Shown here: one piece after another, positions 10,047 to 19,096 of the stretch
How positions within the stretch are numbered: the stretch's first letter is position 1
How the letters are laid out: every line of letters starts with the position of its first letter
Assembly: GCA_009838075.1 (NCBI GenBank)
Contig: VXSG01000033.1
Span: 1 to 63,029, forward strand
Origin: Boseongicola sp. SB0665_bin_10
GTDB lineage: Bacteria > Pseudomonadota > Alphaproteobacteria > Rhodobacterales > Rhodobacteraceae
DNA: 63,029 nucleotides
Reading direction: 5' to 3'
Notes under the pieces: model-generated
What the model saw: the letters and a program-made list of their open reading frames with translations, nothing else
Databases searched by the model: none
Told to the model about the DNA's origin: nothing
Position numbers and translations under genes: made by a program

Positions 10047-11027
10047 ATGAAACCCGCTGCGGTCCACGCGATTCGAATCCGGCGCCCGAGCGCGGAAGCG
10101 CTGACGTGGCTCGTGACCGCGGTCCTGTTCGTAGCAGGCTCGATGCTGCCCGAAGCCGATGCCGGGATGCTGATCGCGTTGGGCCGGGATCTGCTTGCGC
10201 TGTCGCCGGTGGTCGCGGTCGCCGCCGTTCTCGCCGGCGCCCTTACCCTCGGCAACTGGTCCGACCGAGCGCTCGCCTGGCTCTCGGGCAGCCCGGGCCG
10301 CGCGGTATTGATCGCGAGCTTCGTCGGGGCCGTCACCCCGGTCTGCGGTCTCGGCGTGCTTCCCCTCATCGCGACCCTCCTGCGCCGCGGCCTGCCGCTC
10401 CCGCCGATCATGGCATTCTGGGTCGCATCTCCAATAACCGACCCGAGCATGCTGGTCATCACCGCCGGCATCATCGGGGTTCCGTTCGCCGTCGCGAAGA
10501 CGGTCGCCGCGTTCGGGATCGGCTTGTTCGCGGGCGCGCTCACCTGGGCCCTGCCCGGCTACCGAGGCGCCGCTCATCACCTGATGCGCCCCGGCCTGCT
10601 TGAGCAGTACGGCTGCGAAGTCCGGCCTGACCGCTTCTGGCCGGAGGTCTGGGGCAGCGTCCGGCTCGTCCTGCGCTGGCTGGTCCTTGCGCTCGTCCTC
10701 GAGGCGTTCCTGCAACGCTTCGTGCCCGACGCGTGGGTGACCTCGCTCTTTGGCGACGACGCGAGCGCCTCCATTCCGCTGGCCGCGATCGTGGGGGCGC
10801 CGATGTACCTGGACGGCTACGCGGCCCTGCCCCTTGTTCGCGGGCTGATGGAGAAGGGGATGAGCTTCGGTGCCGCACTTGCGCTGATGATTTCCGGCGC
10901 CGCGGTGAGCCTCTACGTCGCCGTGGCGGTCGCCTCGATCGTCCGCATGCGGGTCTTCGCGCTCTATGTGGCAATCGCGATGTCCGGCGCCTGCGTGGCC
11001 GGCTACGTGGCCGCCTGGATCGTCTAG
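10047..11027 (+). CDS. ArsP/DUF318-type membrane permease
   Basis: 326 residues with about eight hydrophobic segments in two halves, as in the permease family PF03773. Conserved pieces include FVGAVTPVCGLGVLPLIATLL in the first half and IVGAPMYLDGYAALPL in the second, which are pseudo-repeats around Pro-Cys/Pro-Met turns. Known members export trivalent organoarsenicals (ArsP) or are uncharacterised. ATG 10047 begins just before the first membrane segment; the longer frame upstream is low-complexity and probably not translated. No ars genes are nearby, so the substrate is open. It is flanked by an integrase relic, suggesting acquisition. Confidence 0.8.
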   Translation: MKPAAVHAIRIRRPSAEALTWLVTAVLFVAGSMLPEADAGMLIALGRDLLALSPVVAVAAVLAGALTLGNWSDRALAWLSGSPGRAVLIASFVGAVTPVCGLGVLPLIATLLRRGLPLPPIMAFWVASPITDPSMLVITAGIIGVPFAVAKTVAAFGIGLFAGALTWALPGYRGAAHHLMRPGLLEQYGCEVRPDRFWPEVWGSVRLVLRWLVLALVLEAFLQRFVPDAWVTSLFGDDASASIPLAAIVGAPMYLDGYAALPLVRGLMEKGMSFGAALALMISGAAVSLYVAVAVASIVRMRVFALYVAIAMSGACVAGYVAAWIV

Positions 11028-11540
11028 CGCCGACAGCGGGAGATTGCGGCGAGCGGACGACCGGGCGCTGCGGTCCTCGGTCGCGCAGAACCCGAATTTG
11101 CCGCCGAGCCCGAGAAGGCGCCACCTTCCAGCCGAACGGAAGCCACCCGTTCAGTCCAACATGGGCTCTACCGTCCCAAGCCGACAGCTAGGGACCTCAA
11201 CTTGGGAAAGTCCGCATTCGGTTTGATGCCCGTTCCTGCATCCCCCGCCTGCCCTAACAGAAATTTGAGACATTTATTGTTCAATTGCAGTTAATTACAT
11301 GGACTTCTTGCCTTAGGCCAAGTGATCTCCTCGCCGGCATGCCTCGTGGCGTTCGACACCCTTGCCACGACGAGAATCTTCCGCCAGGAACTTTCCGCGC
11401 GGCGCGGCCTTGCAGCCTGTGCAGTGGCGCAGCCTTGCGTTCCTAAAGCAAATCCTGCGCACCGGGACGCCACTGGTTCCCGGCCGTCATCGGGCGAAAT
11501 CGGGTTGGATTCCCGAGCGCGCCTCATGTAGCCTGTCCAA
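11028..11540. other. 513-bp intergenic region, nothing recognised
   Basis: It includes an AT-rich patch at 11250-11310, unlike the surrounding DNA, that could hold a promoter. No ORF with a family signature, tRNA or repeat is visible. Confidence 0.35.
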
Positions 11541-12155
11541 ATGAGCATACGTCCCGAACACGACCTCTGGACGCCACACACTGTCGAGGAAACCCGGGAC
11601 ATCTACCGCAGATGGGCCAACGAGTACGACAGGGACGTCCAGGAATGGGGCTACGTCACCCCGCCAAGAGTGGCGCGGGCACTTCGCGTCACCGGCGCGG
11701 ACGTATGTCAGCCGATTCTCGACTTTGGATGCGGCACGGGATTGTCGGGACAGGCCTTGGCAGCGGAAGGATTCAGCCTGATCGACGGCACGGACATCTC
11801 ACCGGAAATGCTCGCCAAGGCCAGGGAACGAGACCTTTACCGATCAACCTGGCTGGGCCAGCCCGGAAAGTGCGATGAAGTCCGACCCGGCGACTACGCG
11901 GGCATCGTGGCTACCGGTGTTGTCAGCATGGGCGCCGCGCCACCGGAAACGCTTGCTCTCCTGGTCTCATTGCTGGCTCCAGGCAACCTCCTTGCATTTT
12001 CGTACAATGATGCAACCCTTGCGGACAGCGGCTACATGGATGCCCTGGACTCGGCTTGCAACACCGACGGCATGGCTCTCGTGTTCGAGGAGCACGGTCC
12101 GCACCTGCCAGGGAAGGAAGTCGAATCCACGGTCTACGTTCTGCAGCGCACGTGA
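11541..12155 (+). CDS. Class I SAM-dependent methyltransferase
   Basis: 204 residues with the Rossmann-fold methyltransferase core. Motif I is ILDFGCGTGLSGQAL, followed by the acidic end of strand 2 in IDGTDISPEML. The N-terminus (DIYRRWANEYDRDVQEWGY) resembles small methyltransferases of the UbiE/Williams-Beuren type. The substrate is unknown. Its stop codon overlaps the GTG of gluQ (GTGA at 12152-12155), so the two are translationally coupled and could both act on tRNA or translation, which is inference from position only. Confidence 0.85.
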   Translation: MSIRPEHDLWTPHTVEETRDIYRRWANEYDRDVQEWGYVTPPRVARALRVTGADVCQPILDFGCGTGLSGQALAAEGFSLIDGTDISPEMLAKARERDLYRSTWLGQPGKCDEVRPGDYAGIVATGVVSMGAAPPETLALLVSLLAPGNLLAFSYNDATLADSGYMDALDSACNTDGMALVFEEHGPHLPGKEVESTVYVLQRT

Positions 12156-13051
12156 GAACGCGATTCGCACCGTCACCGACTGGGCCCCTGCACCTCGGCC
12201 ATGCCTACTCCGCTCTGCGGGCGCATGACCTTGCCAAGGATGCCGGCGGAACGTTCGTCCTGCGCATTGAAGACATTGATCAGGGACGTTCCCGCAAGGA
12301 ATGGGAAGCGCTGATCCATGAAGACCTGTGCTGGCTTGGTCTGTCGTGGGAAACTCCAGTGCTCCGCCAGTCCGAGCGACGGGACGCGTATCGCGCCGCG
12401 CTCGACAGTCTTTGGCAAAGGGGCCTGCTGTATGTCTGCACCTGCAACCGACGCGACGTTCTTTCCGCCGCTTCCGCTCCGAATGAGGGAGAGCCGCTCG
12501 TCGGGCCTGACGGCATCGTGTATCCGGGCACCTGCCGTTCAAGGCCGGGGGCATGCGCGGCCCTGCCCGATGGCGTTGCGCTGCGCCTAAACATGTCTTC
12601 GGCACTGAAGGAGTTCGGGACGGAGCGGCCCGAGCCCTGGGAACCGACTCAAGGAAACGGCAGGTTCCGAGCATTTCAGGAAACGGGAAGTGGCCCGAAT
12701 GGCGAAACCGGCATCATTCACGCGTCATGTGGACACTTCCTGAACAACATCGGAGACGTGGTTCTTGCAAGACGGGACTTTGGCACATCCTATCACTTGT
12801 CCGTCGTGGTCGACGACGCATTCCAGGACATCACACACGTTGTGCGCGGCGAGGACCTCTTTGACGCAACGCTGATTCACGTTCTGCTCCAGCATCTTCT
12901 CGGCCTTGAAGCGCCGACCTACCTGCATCACGGGCTGGTGCGCGACGAGTCCGGAAACCGACTGGCGAAACGGCACGATTCAATGGCGATCTCCTCCTAC
13001 CGGGAGGCAGGAGCCACTCCTGCCGACATCCGCGGTCTTGTTGGTCTCTGA
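12152..13051 (+). CDS. gluQ: Glutamyl-Q tRNA(Asp) synthetase
   Basis: 299 residues, a truncated glutamyl-tRNA synthetase that lacks the anticodon-binding domain. GluQ-RS charges glutamate onto queuosine-34 of tRNA-Asp. The class I signature is FAPSPTGPLHLGHAYSAL, and the late lysine motif is LAKRHDSMAI (KMSKS-like). The zinc region C-x-C...Y...C is visible as YVCTCNRRDV with a downstream YPGTCR. GTG 12152 begins the conserved VRTRFAPSPTG. It overlaps the methyltransferase stop. Confidence 0.95.
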   Translation: MRTRFAPSPTGPLHLGHAYSALRAHDLAKDAGGTFVLRIEDIDQGRSRKEWEALIHEDLCWLGLSWETPVLRQSERRDAYRAALDSLWQRGLLYVCTCNRRDVLSAASAPNEGEPLVGPDGIVYPGTCRSRPGACAALPDGVALRLNMSSALKEFGTERPEPWEPTQGNGRFRAFQETGSGPNGETGIIHASCGHFLNNIGDVVLARRDFGTSYHLSVVVDDAFQDITHVVRGEDLFDATLIHVLLQHLLGLEAPTYLHHGLVRDESGNRLAKRHDSMAISSYREAGATPADIRGLVGL

Positions 13052-13092
13052 AGGTTCCGGGGACTCGCGCAACCGGTTGCGGCATCGACCGG

Positions 13093-13461
13093 TCAGCCTG
13101 AAGCCACATCGGGCGCCACGAGTTCCACCTCCTCGTCCTGACGGATCGCGGTATAAAAGCAGCTTTTTCGCCCCGTGTGGCACGCCGGTCCCTTTTGGCG
13201 AACAAGCAGAAGCAGGCAGTCGCGATCGCAGTCGACCCGGAAGTCGACAAGGGCCTGCGTATTGCCGGAGGTCTCTCCCTTGACCCAAAACTCGCGACGG
13301 GACCGTGACCAGTACGTCACCCGGCCGGTCGAAAGGGTCTTGGCAACGGCATCTGCATTCATCCACGCCATCATCAGGACCTCACCCGTCCGGTCATCCT
13401 GAGCGACAGCCGGGATCAAGCCCTTCTCGTTGTATTCCAGGCTTGCAGGATCGAAGGTCAT
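13093..13461 (-). CDS. hisI: Phosphoribosyl-AMP cyclohydrolase
   Basis: A 122-residue single-domain HisI, the third step of histidine biosynthesis: it opens the purine ring of PR-AMP to give ProFAR. Diagnostic blocks are MMAWMNADAV, SRSRREFWVKGETSGN, DCDRDCLLLLV and GPACHTGRKSCFY. The Cys and Asp residues of the last two blocks form the zinc and magnesium sites. The start codon in front of FDPASLEYNEKG gives the usual length; the longer open frame upstream is a shadow of the divergent gene. There is no fused HisE domain, as expected for alphaproteobacteria. Confidence 0.96.
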   Translation of the reverse strand: MTFDPASLEYNEKGLIPAVAQDDRTGEVLMMAWMNADAVAKTLSTGRVTYWSRSRREFWVKGETSGNTQALVDFRVDCDRDCLLLLVRQKGPACHTGRKSCFYTAIRQDEEVELVAPDVASG

Positions 13462-13524
13462 GCGCCAATCCTTTTGACAACCAGCCGCAGTTCCTAGATA
13501 TGGCGGGACACGCAAAGGGAAGCA

Positions 13525-13974
13525 ATGGCGGACAGCGATCTCATAAGGCTCTATTCGGGCAGGATCCTTGAGCTTGCTTCGGACATTCCGCTGACAGAGC
13601 GTCTGGATGCCCCTGACAGCACCGTGCGAAAGCGCTCGCCCCTGTGCGGTTCCACCGTCACCGTCGATGTCGCGCTGGAGGATGGCCGCATTTCGGCCTT
13701 TGGCCAGGACGTCAAGGCTTGTGCGCTGGGCCAGGCATCGGCCTCGATACTGGCACGCAATGTCATCGGCCTCACCCGAGACGACGTGGAGCGAGCCCGC
13801 GACCAGCTTCGCGGAATGCTCACGGACGGCGGCGCGGTTCCCGATGCCCCGTTTCAGGAATTCAAGGTGCTTGCGCCTGCCGCGGAATTCCGAAACCGGC
13901 ATACATCAATCCTTCTTTCGCTCGATGCCACGGCGGACGCAGTGGCCGAAGCGGAGACCGCTGCCTGCGCCTAG
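13525..13974 (+). CDS. NifU/IscU-like iron-sulfur scaffold protein
   Basis: 149 residues related to the N-terminal NifU/SufU scaffold domain. Three ligand regions are visible: RSPLCGS (first Cys), ACALGQAS (second Cys, the usual CAIS-type turn) and a final RNRHTSILL where most scaffolds have a third Cys after R. That third Cys appears replaced by His or Thr, as is common in the short alphaproteobacterial version encoded beside hisI. The role is probably Fe-S cluster handling. It is divergent from hisI with 63 bases between them. Confidence 0.8.
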   Translation: MADSDLIRLYSGRILELASDIPLTERLDAPDSTVRKRSPLCGSTVTVDVALEDGRISAFGQDVKACALGQASASILARNVIGLTRDDVERARDQLRGMLTDGGAVPDAPFQEFKVLAPAAEFRNRHTSILLSLDATADAVAEAETAACA

Positions 13975-14477
13975 CGTATCGCCATCGCTGAAGTAATGGC
14001 CTGCATTGAATTCCAGCCGCGGCCTCACGGTGCAGGTTGAAGTTCGGCAACCCGCGAGACGACAGATGCAAGGTGACGTTGGGAACCGCTCCTGAATGTC
14101 TGTTTGCGACCGCAGGCACTGGTGCCGGCATGACAGGAACGTCACAGGTCCCGATGGTCCGCCGTGGCCGCATTCGGGCGAAGAACGGGTAGAAGCGCGG
14201 CTGATCATCTGCCACGCCCGGAGCGATGCTGGATGTCCAGCCGTCACCTCCGATACCAGCATCGGCGGGCGGGTCCGCCGACACCGCCTGCCGTGAACGG
14301 CCGCATGCCTAGGCGGGACGAGCGACGCGACGCAGCCAGCAGCACTTGAAGCCGATTCACTTCAGGACTGATTGTCACAAAAACATCAAGAATCCGTCAT
14401 ACGAGGTATGCGAAACGTCTTCAGATTCGGCGCAAAGCTGCAAGTGGCGGCCCAAGCAGGACTCTCGGGAGAAACTC
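13975..14477. other. Region before pstS; possible Pho box, otherwise no gene
   Basis: About 370 bases after the scaffold gene have overlapping open frames on the minus strand without recognisable domains, and may be decayed. The last 110 bases form the pst promoter region, with the repeat array annotated at 14373-14400. Confidence 0.4.
14373..14400 (+). promoter_or_regulatory. Possible Pho box (three xxTCA repeats at 11-bp spacing)
   Basis: TGTCAC at 14373, CATCAA at 14384 and CGTCAT at 14395 are spaced exactly 11 bases apart, as in PhoB boxes built from CTGTCAT-type half-sites. The array lies about 80 bases before the pstS start. The middle repeat is weak. It is supported by position and periodicity rather than a perfect match. 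Confidence 0.45.
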
Positions 14478-15515
14478 ATGAAGACCATCAAGCTGACGGC
14501 CTCTGCATTGGCGATCACGGCCGTTGTCACGACTGCTGCCTCGGCCCGTGACGCGATTCGCATCGTCGGCTCATCGACTGTTTTCCCGTACGCTCAGGCG
14601 GTCGCTGAACAGTTCGCCAACTACACCGGCGCACCCTCGCCCATCGTTGAATCGACCGGCACGGGCGGCGGCATGAAAATTTTCTGTGAAGGCATTGGCG
14701 AGAACACCGCTGACATTGCAGGCGCATCCCGGACAATGAAGGCGTCCGAATACGAGCTGTGCCAGTCGAACGGCGTGACCGACATTACCGAAGCCCTGAT
14801 TGGCTTCGACGGCCTATCCATCGCCATCTCGCGCGCCAACGACCTTGCCTGGGACCTGAAGCTCAGCGAAGTCTATCAGGCGCTTGCCGCCCGGGTTCCC
14901 GTCGACGGCGAATGGGTCGACAACCCTTACCGGACTTGGGACCAGATCAACTCGGGTCTGCCGGCCGTCGAAATCCTCGCCTACGGGCCACCGCCGACCT
15001 CGGGCACCCGTGACGCATTCGTCGAACTCGCGATGCATGCAGGCTGCGAAGAGCTGCAGTATGTCAAGAACGGCGGCTTCGACGGCGATTGGGTCAAGGT
15101 GAATTGCTCGCGCATGCGCACCGACGGACCCTTCGTGGAGGCGGGCGAGAACGACAACCTGATCGTGCGGCGCCTTGAAGCCGACCCGAACGCCTTGGGC
15201 ATCTTCGGCTACTCGTTCCTGTTCGAGAACCTCGACAGGCTGAAAGCGGTGTAGATCTCAGTCGTCGACCAAACATAAAGCACGATCGCCGACAAGTCCT
15301 ACCCGGTGTCCCGCCCGCTCTTCTTCTACGTGAAGAACGCGCATCGTGGCGTCATTCCCAACCTCAACGCGTTTCTTGAAGAGTACGTGTCGAGCGACGC
15401 GCTCGAGCAGGGAGGCTACCTCTCCGAACGCGGGCTGGTGTCGCTGGCTGACGATCTCCTGATGGAGCTGCAGGACGCCGTTCTGAACGGGACGAACATG
15501 GAGCCCAAGTCGTAA
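14478..15515 (+). pseudogene. pstS: Phosphate-binding protein PstS with two in-frame stop codons
   Basis: Periplasmic phosphate receptor of the Pst importer. The signal peptide is about MKTIKLTASALAITAVV..ASA. The mature start RIVGSSTVFPYAQAVAE, VESTGTGGG, DIAGASR and PTSGTRDAF are phosphate-site blocks. The frame reaches GYSFLFENLDRLKAV, then TAG (codon 259, 15252) and, eight codons later, TAA (codon 267, 15276). It continues in the same frame with TIADKSYPVSRPLFFYVKNAH to the normal C-terminus at 15515. Without the stops it would encode about 345 residues, a normal length. No base insertion or deletion is needed. pstC, pstA and pstB downstream are intact. Possible reasons are recent inactivation, readthrough or sequencing error. 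Confidence 0.85.
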
Positions 15516-15589
15516 GGCTCAGGCTCATTGGAAAACAAGGGCCGCCCGACAGCAGCGTTGGGCAGCCGTCTCTTGCGCCTGAGGGGCAG

Positions 15590-16966
15590 ATGACAGCCAT
15601 CGCATTTCTTGCACTTCTTTGCGTCAGCATCCTTGGTTACTTGCTGAACAGGCAGGCCGCGACGAGATTGCGGGCGAACGGAACGAGGCTGCACTCGGTT
15701 CCGGGCTACCATGGGCTTTACGCCCTTCTTTCCACGATCGTGCCCGTTGCCGTCCTCGTCGTGTTCTGGCTCATGCTTCAGGGACCGCTGATTGATCGCT
15801 TCACGATGTCGGGCCTGCCTGCAGGCAGTCTCGACGAGGTCGATGCTGGCGGCCGTCAACTCGTTCTCACCGAGATAAAGTCCATCGCGCGCGGGCGGAT
15901 CTTCGGCAATCCAGAGGCCTGGAAGGTCGATGCAGCGGATCGATACGTCTGGATGCACGCAGTTGCAGGCTGGATGCTGCTCGGGATCGTGACTGTCGCT
16001 TCGCTCGGGATCGTGGGGTTCGCCCGCTCCTGCGTCGCCGCAGACTTCCGTGCACGGCACGGTGTCGAGCGCATCACGTCTGGCCTCATGCTCTTCTGTT
16101 CGACCATCGCAATCTTCACGACACTCGGCATCATTGCCGCCCTTCTCTTCGAGTCGATCCGGTTCTTCGAGCGCGTGCCGATCACGGAGTTCCTCTTCGG
16201 CCTGAACTGGGAGCCGCAAATACCGCTACGCGAGGACCAGATCGCCGCCGAAGGGGCATTCGGCTGGATACCGGTCTTCCTCGGCACGCTGGTCATCACC
16301 GTCGTGGCATTGTTCCTTGCCGTTCCGGTCGGCCTCTTGTCAGCGATCTATCTGAACGAATTTGCGCCTTCCCGTCTTCGCGCCGTCGCAAAGCCGGTGC
16401 TGGAAATTCTCGCTGGCGTGCCGACCGTCGTCTACGGCTTCTTCGCCATCCTGGTGGTTGCGCCGGCGATACGCAGTTTCGGCGCCACGCTGGGGATCCC
16501 TGTCTCGCCGAACACGGCGCTTGCCGCTGGAAGCGTGATGGGCATCATGCTCATTCCGTTCATCTCGTCATTCACCGACGATGCGCTTTCGGCGGTGCCG
16601 AAGTCCTTGCGCGACGGAGCGCTTGCCCTCGGCGCAACCCGAGCGGAAACCGTCTTGAACGTGCTCTTCCCTGCGGCGATTCCGGGAATCGTCGGCGGCA
16701 TCCTTCTCGCGATCAGCCGCGCGATCGGAGAGACCATGATCGTTGTCATGGCGGCAGGCCTGATCGCGTCGCTCACGATCAACCCGCTGGACAGCGTGAC
16801 GACAGTCACGGTCCAGATCGTGACGCTGCTGATTGGCGACACGTCTTTCGACAATCCCAAGACGCTTGCCGCATTCGCGCTTGGCATGATGCTCTTCATC
16901 GTGACGCTCGCCATAAACGTCTTCGCCCTGCGCATCGTGCGCAAGTACCGCGAAGCCTACGAGTGA
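15590..16966 (+). CDS. pstC: Phosphate ABC transporter permease PstC
   Basis: A 458-residue inner-membrane permease. The C-terminal half (from about residue 230) is the binding-protein-dependent transport domain with PVGLLSAIYLNEFAP, VLEILAGVPTVVYGF and a late EAA loop (LRDGALALGATRAETV). The N-terminal 150 residues add membrane segments and a periplasmic loop, the long form common in alphaproteobacteria. ATG 15590 follows GAGGGGCAG. It starts 75 bases after the pstS frame and is followed 9 bases later by pstA. Confidence 0.94.
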   Translation: MTAIAFLALLCVSILGYLLNRQAATRLRANGTRLHSVPGYHGLYALLSTIVPVAVLVVFWLMLQGPLIDRFTMSGLPAGSLDEVDAGGRQLVLTEIKSIARGRIFGNPEAWKVDAADRYVWMHAVAGWMLLGIVTVASLGIVGFARSCVAADFRARHGVERITSGLMLFCSTIAIFTTLGIIAALLFESIRFFERVPITEFLFGLNWEPQIPLREDQIAAEGAFGWIPVFLGTLVITVVALFLAVPVGLLSAIYLNEFAPSRLRAVAKPVLEILAGVPTVVYGFFAILVVAPAIRSFGATLGIPVSPNTALAAGSVMGIMLIPFISSFTDDALSAVPKSLRDGALALGATRAETVLNVLFPAAIPGIVGGILLAISRAIGETMIVVMAAGLIASLTINPLDSVTTVTVQIVTLLIGDTSFDNPKTLAAFALGMMLFIVTLAINVFALRIVRKYREAYE

Positions 16967-16975
16967 GACCGCCAC

Positions 16976-18280
16976 ATGGCTGATGTGACCGCAGGATCCG
17001 ATCCGAACCCGAAGACGGGTTCAACCGGGGACGTCGTTCGTGCCAGCCTCGCGCGTCGGAACCGGAAACAGACCATTCTGCAAGTGCTGGGGCTCGGCGC
17101 GATCAGCTTCGCGTTTCTCATGCTCTTCATTCTCATCGCATCGCTGGTGTCGACAGGATATCAGGCGTTCACGCAGACCCACATCACGCTTGAAGTCTTC
17201 ATCGATCCCGAAGAAGTCCCCTTGGAGCGGCTGCCGCGGGGTGGATTCGACGATGTGCTCGATGCGTCCCTGGCCGCCATGCTCGAAGGTGTCGACCCCA
17301 ATGACCGCGCAACCATGCGGGCGCTCGGCAACCTGCTAAGCAACGGGGCGCAATTCAAGCTACGGGATCGCGTTGTCGAAGATCCTGACCTAGTCGGACA
17401 AACGGTTACAATTGCCGTGCCTGTTTCCGATCCCTACGATCAGCTCAACAAGGGCCTGATTGATCGCGAAACCCCGGAGCAGTACCGCAGGCTGAAAGAC
17501 TTCGAGATCGCCTGGTTTGACCAGCTCACCGCAAGCGACGCAATCAGCGAACCGTTGAACATCGGCCTCATCAGCAATCCAGACAGCCGGTTCCCCGAAC
17601 TCGCCGGCCTCAAGGGTGCCCTGATCGGATCATTCTGGGCGCTCCTCGTCTGCTTCCTGATCTCGTTCCCGCTCGGCATCGGCGCAGCCATTTACCTCGA
17701 GGAATTCGCGCCCAAGAACAAGTTCAGCGACTTCGTTGAAGTGAACATCAACAACTTGGCGGCCGTGCCGTCGGTGGTCTTCGGCCTTTTGGCTCTCGCG
17801 GTCTTCATTGGATGGTTCGGGCTCCCTCGCTCGGCACCGTTCGTCGGTGGCATGACACTTGCGCTCATGACGATGCCAACGATCATCATCGCGACACGCG
17901 CGGCGCTGAAGGCCGTGCCGCCGTCCATTCGAGAAGCGGCGCTCGGGGTTGGCGCATCCAAGCACCAGGTGGTCTTTGGTCACGTTCTTCCGCTGGCCAT
18001 GCCGGGGATCCTGACCGGCACGATCATCGGCCTTGCGCAGGCCCTGGGCGAAACGGCGCCGCTCCTGCTCATCGGGATGAACGCATTCATCACTTCGGCA
18101 CCTTCCGGCCCCTTTGACAGCGCAACTGCGTTGCCGACGCAGATCTTCATCTGGGCTGACAGCCCCGAGCGCGGCTTCGTGAGCCGGACCTCGGCCGCAA
18201 TCCTCGTCCTGCTCGGATTCCTGATCACGATGAACGCAGTTTCGATCTTTCTGCGCAACAAGTTCGAACGAAGCTGGTAG
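16976..18280 (+). CDS. pstA: Phosphate ABC transporter permease PstA
   Basis: 434 residues, the partner permease of PstC. The first membrane segment is near residues 40-65, then comes a long periplasmic loop of about 150 residues (longer than in E. coli PstA), and then the permease domain with FPLGIGAAIYLEEFAP, NNLAAVPSVVFGLLAL and an EAA loop (IREAALGVGASKHQVV). ATG 16976 is 9 bases after pstC. pstB follows at 18 bases. The complex imports phosphate from the periplasm. Confidence 0.94.
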   Translation: MADVTAGSDPNPKTGSTGDVVRASLARRNRKQTILQVLGLGAISFAFLMLFILIASLVSTGYQAFTQTHITLEVFIDPEEVPLERLPRGGFDDVLDASLAAMLEGVDPNDRATMRALGNLLSNGAQFKLRDRVVEDPDLVGQTVTIAVPVSDPYDQLNKGLIDRETPEQYRRLKDFEIAWFDQLTASDAISEPLNIGLISNPDSRFPELAGLKGALIGSFWALLVCFLISFPLGIGAAIYLEEFAPKNKFSDFVEVNINNLAAVPSVVFGLLALAVFIGWFGLPRSAPFVGGMTLALMTMPTIIIATRAALKAVPPSIREAALGVGASKHQVVFGHVLPLAMPGILTGTIIGLAQALGETAPLLLIGMNAFITSAPSGPFDSATALPTQIFIWADSPERGFVSRTSAAILVLLGFLITMNAVSIFLRNKFERSW

Positions 18281-18298
18281 CGCAAGGAGGACTTGACA

Positions 18299-19096
18299 AT
18301 GAATGACATGAAGGAGGTCGAGCGGGACGCCGCAGCAGGCGACATCAAGATTCAGGCGCGGGGCGTACAGGTGTTCTACGGTGACACGCACGCGATCAAG
18401 GATGTCTCCGTCGACATCCTGGACAAGACCGTGACGGCCTTCATAGGACCTTCGGGATGCGGGAAATCGACCTTCCTCCGGTGTCTCAACCGAATGAACG
18501 ATACGATCGACATTGCACGTGTGCGAGGCGACATACACATCGATGGCGACGATATCCACGACCCAAGCATCGACCCGGTTCAGTTGAGAGCGAAAGTCGG
18601 CATGGTCTTCCAGAAGCCCAACCCGTTCCCCAAGTCGATCTACGACAACATCGCGTACGGTCCACGCATTCACGGCCTCGCAGCGACCAAGACCGAGCTG
18701 GACGAAATTGTGGAAAGGTCTCTTCGTCGCGGTGCTATCTGGGACGAAGTGAAGGATCGGCTGCATGAACCCGGCACCGGGCTCTCGGGCGGTCAGCAGC
18801 AAAGGTTGTGCATTGCGCGCGCCGTGGCAACCGAGCCCGAAGTCCTGTTGATGGACGAGCCTTGTTCAGCGCTTGACCCGATCGCAACGGCGCAGGTCGA
18901 GGACTTGATCGACGAGCTGAGGCGGAACTACTCGGTGGTGATTGTCACGCACTCGATGCAACAAGCTGCCCGTGTCAGCCAGAAGACGGCTTTCTTCCAT
19001 CTCGGCAACCTGGTCGAATACCGGGAAACCGGCCAGATCTTCACGAACCCGGAAGATCCCCGCACGGAATCCTACATTACCGGGAGGATCGGATGA
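18299..19096 (+). CDS. pstB: Phosphate ABC transporter ATP-binding protein PstB
   Basis: A 265-residue cytoplasmic ATPase that powers the Pst importer. Walker A is GPSGCGKS, the Q-loop lies in [17 protein letters not shown], the ABC signature is [14 protein letters not shown], Walker B is [13 protein letters not shown], and the H-loop is [12 protein letters not shown] 18299 has GGAGG at a spacing of 8. It is the last intact gene of the operon: where phoU is normally found, only relics follow. The pst genes therefore lack their usual local regulators here. Confidence 0.96.
   Translation: MNDMKEVERDAAAGDIKIQARGVQVFYGDTHAIKDVSVDILDKTVTAFIGPSGCGKSTFLRCLNRMNDTIDIARVRGDIHIDGDDIHDPSIDPVQLRAKVGMVFQKPNPFPKSIYDNIAYGPRIHGLAATKTELDEIVERSLRRGAIWDEVKDRLHEPGTGLSGGQQQRLCIARAVATEPEVLLMDEPCSALDPIATAQVEDLIDELRRNYSVVIVTHSMQQAARVSQKTAFFHLGNLVEYRETGQIFTNPEDPRTESYITGRIG

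Noticed and set aside
11460-11530. tRNA-like wording near 11500
   Set aside because: I could not build a cloverleaf with a proper T-loop, acceptor stem and anticodon arm.
13462-13902. N-terminal extension of hisI to 269 residues
   Set aside because: The extra part lies entirely antisense to the NifU-like gene, and HisI has its normal length from 13461.
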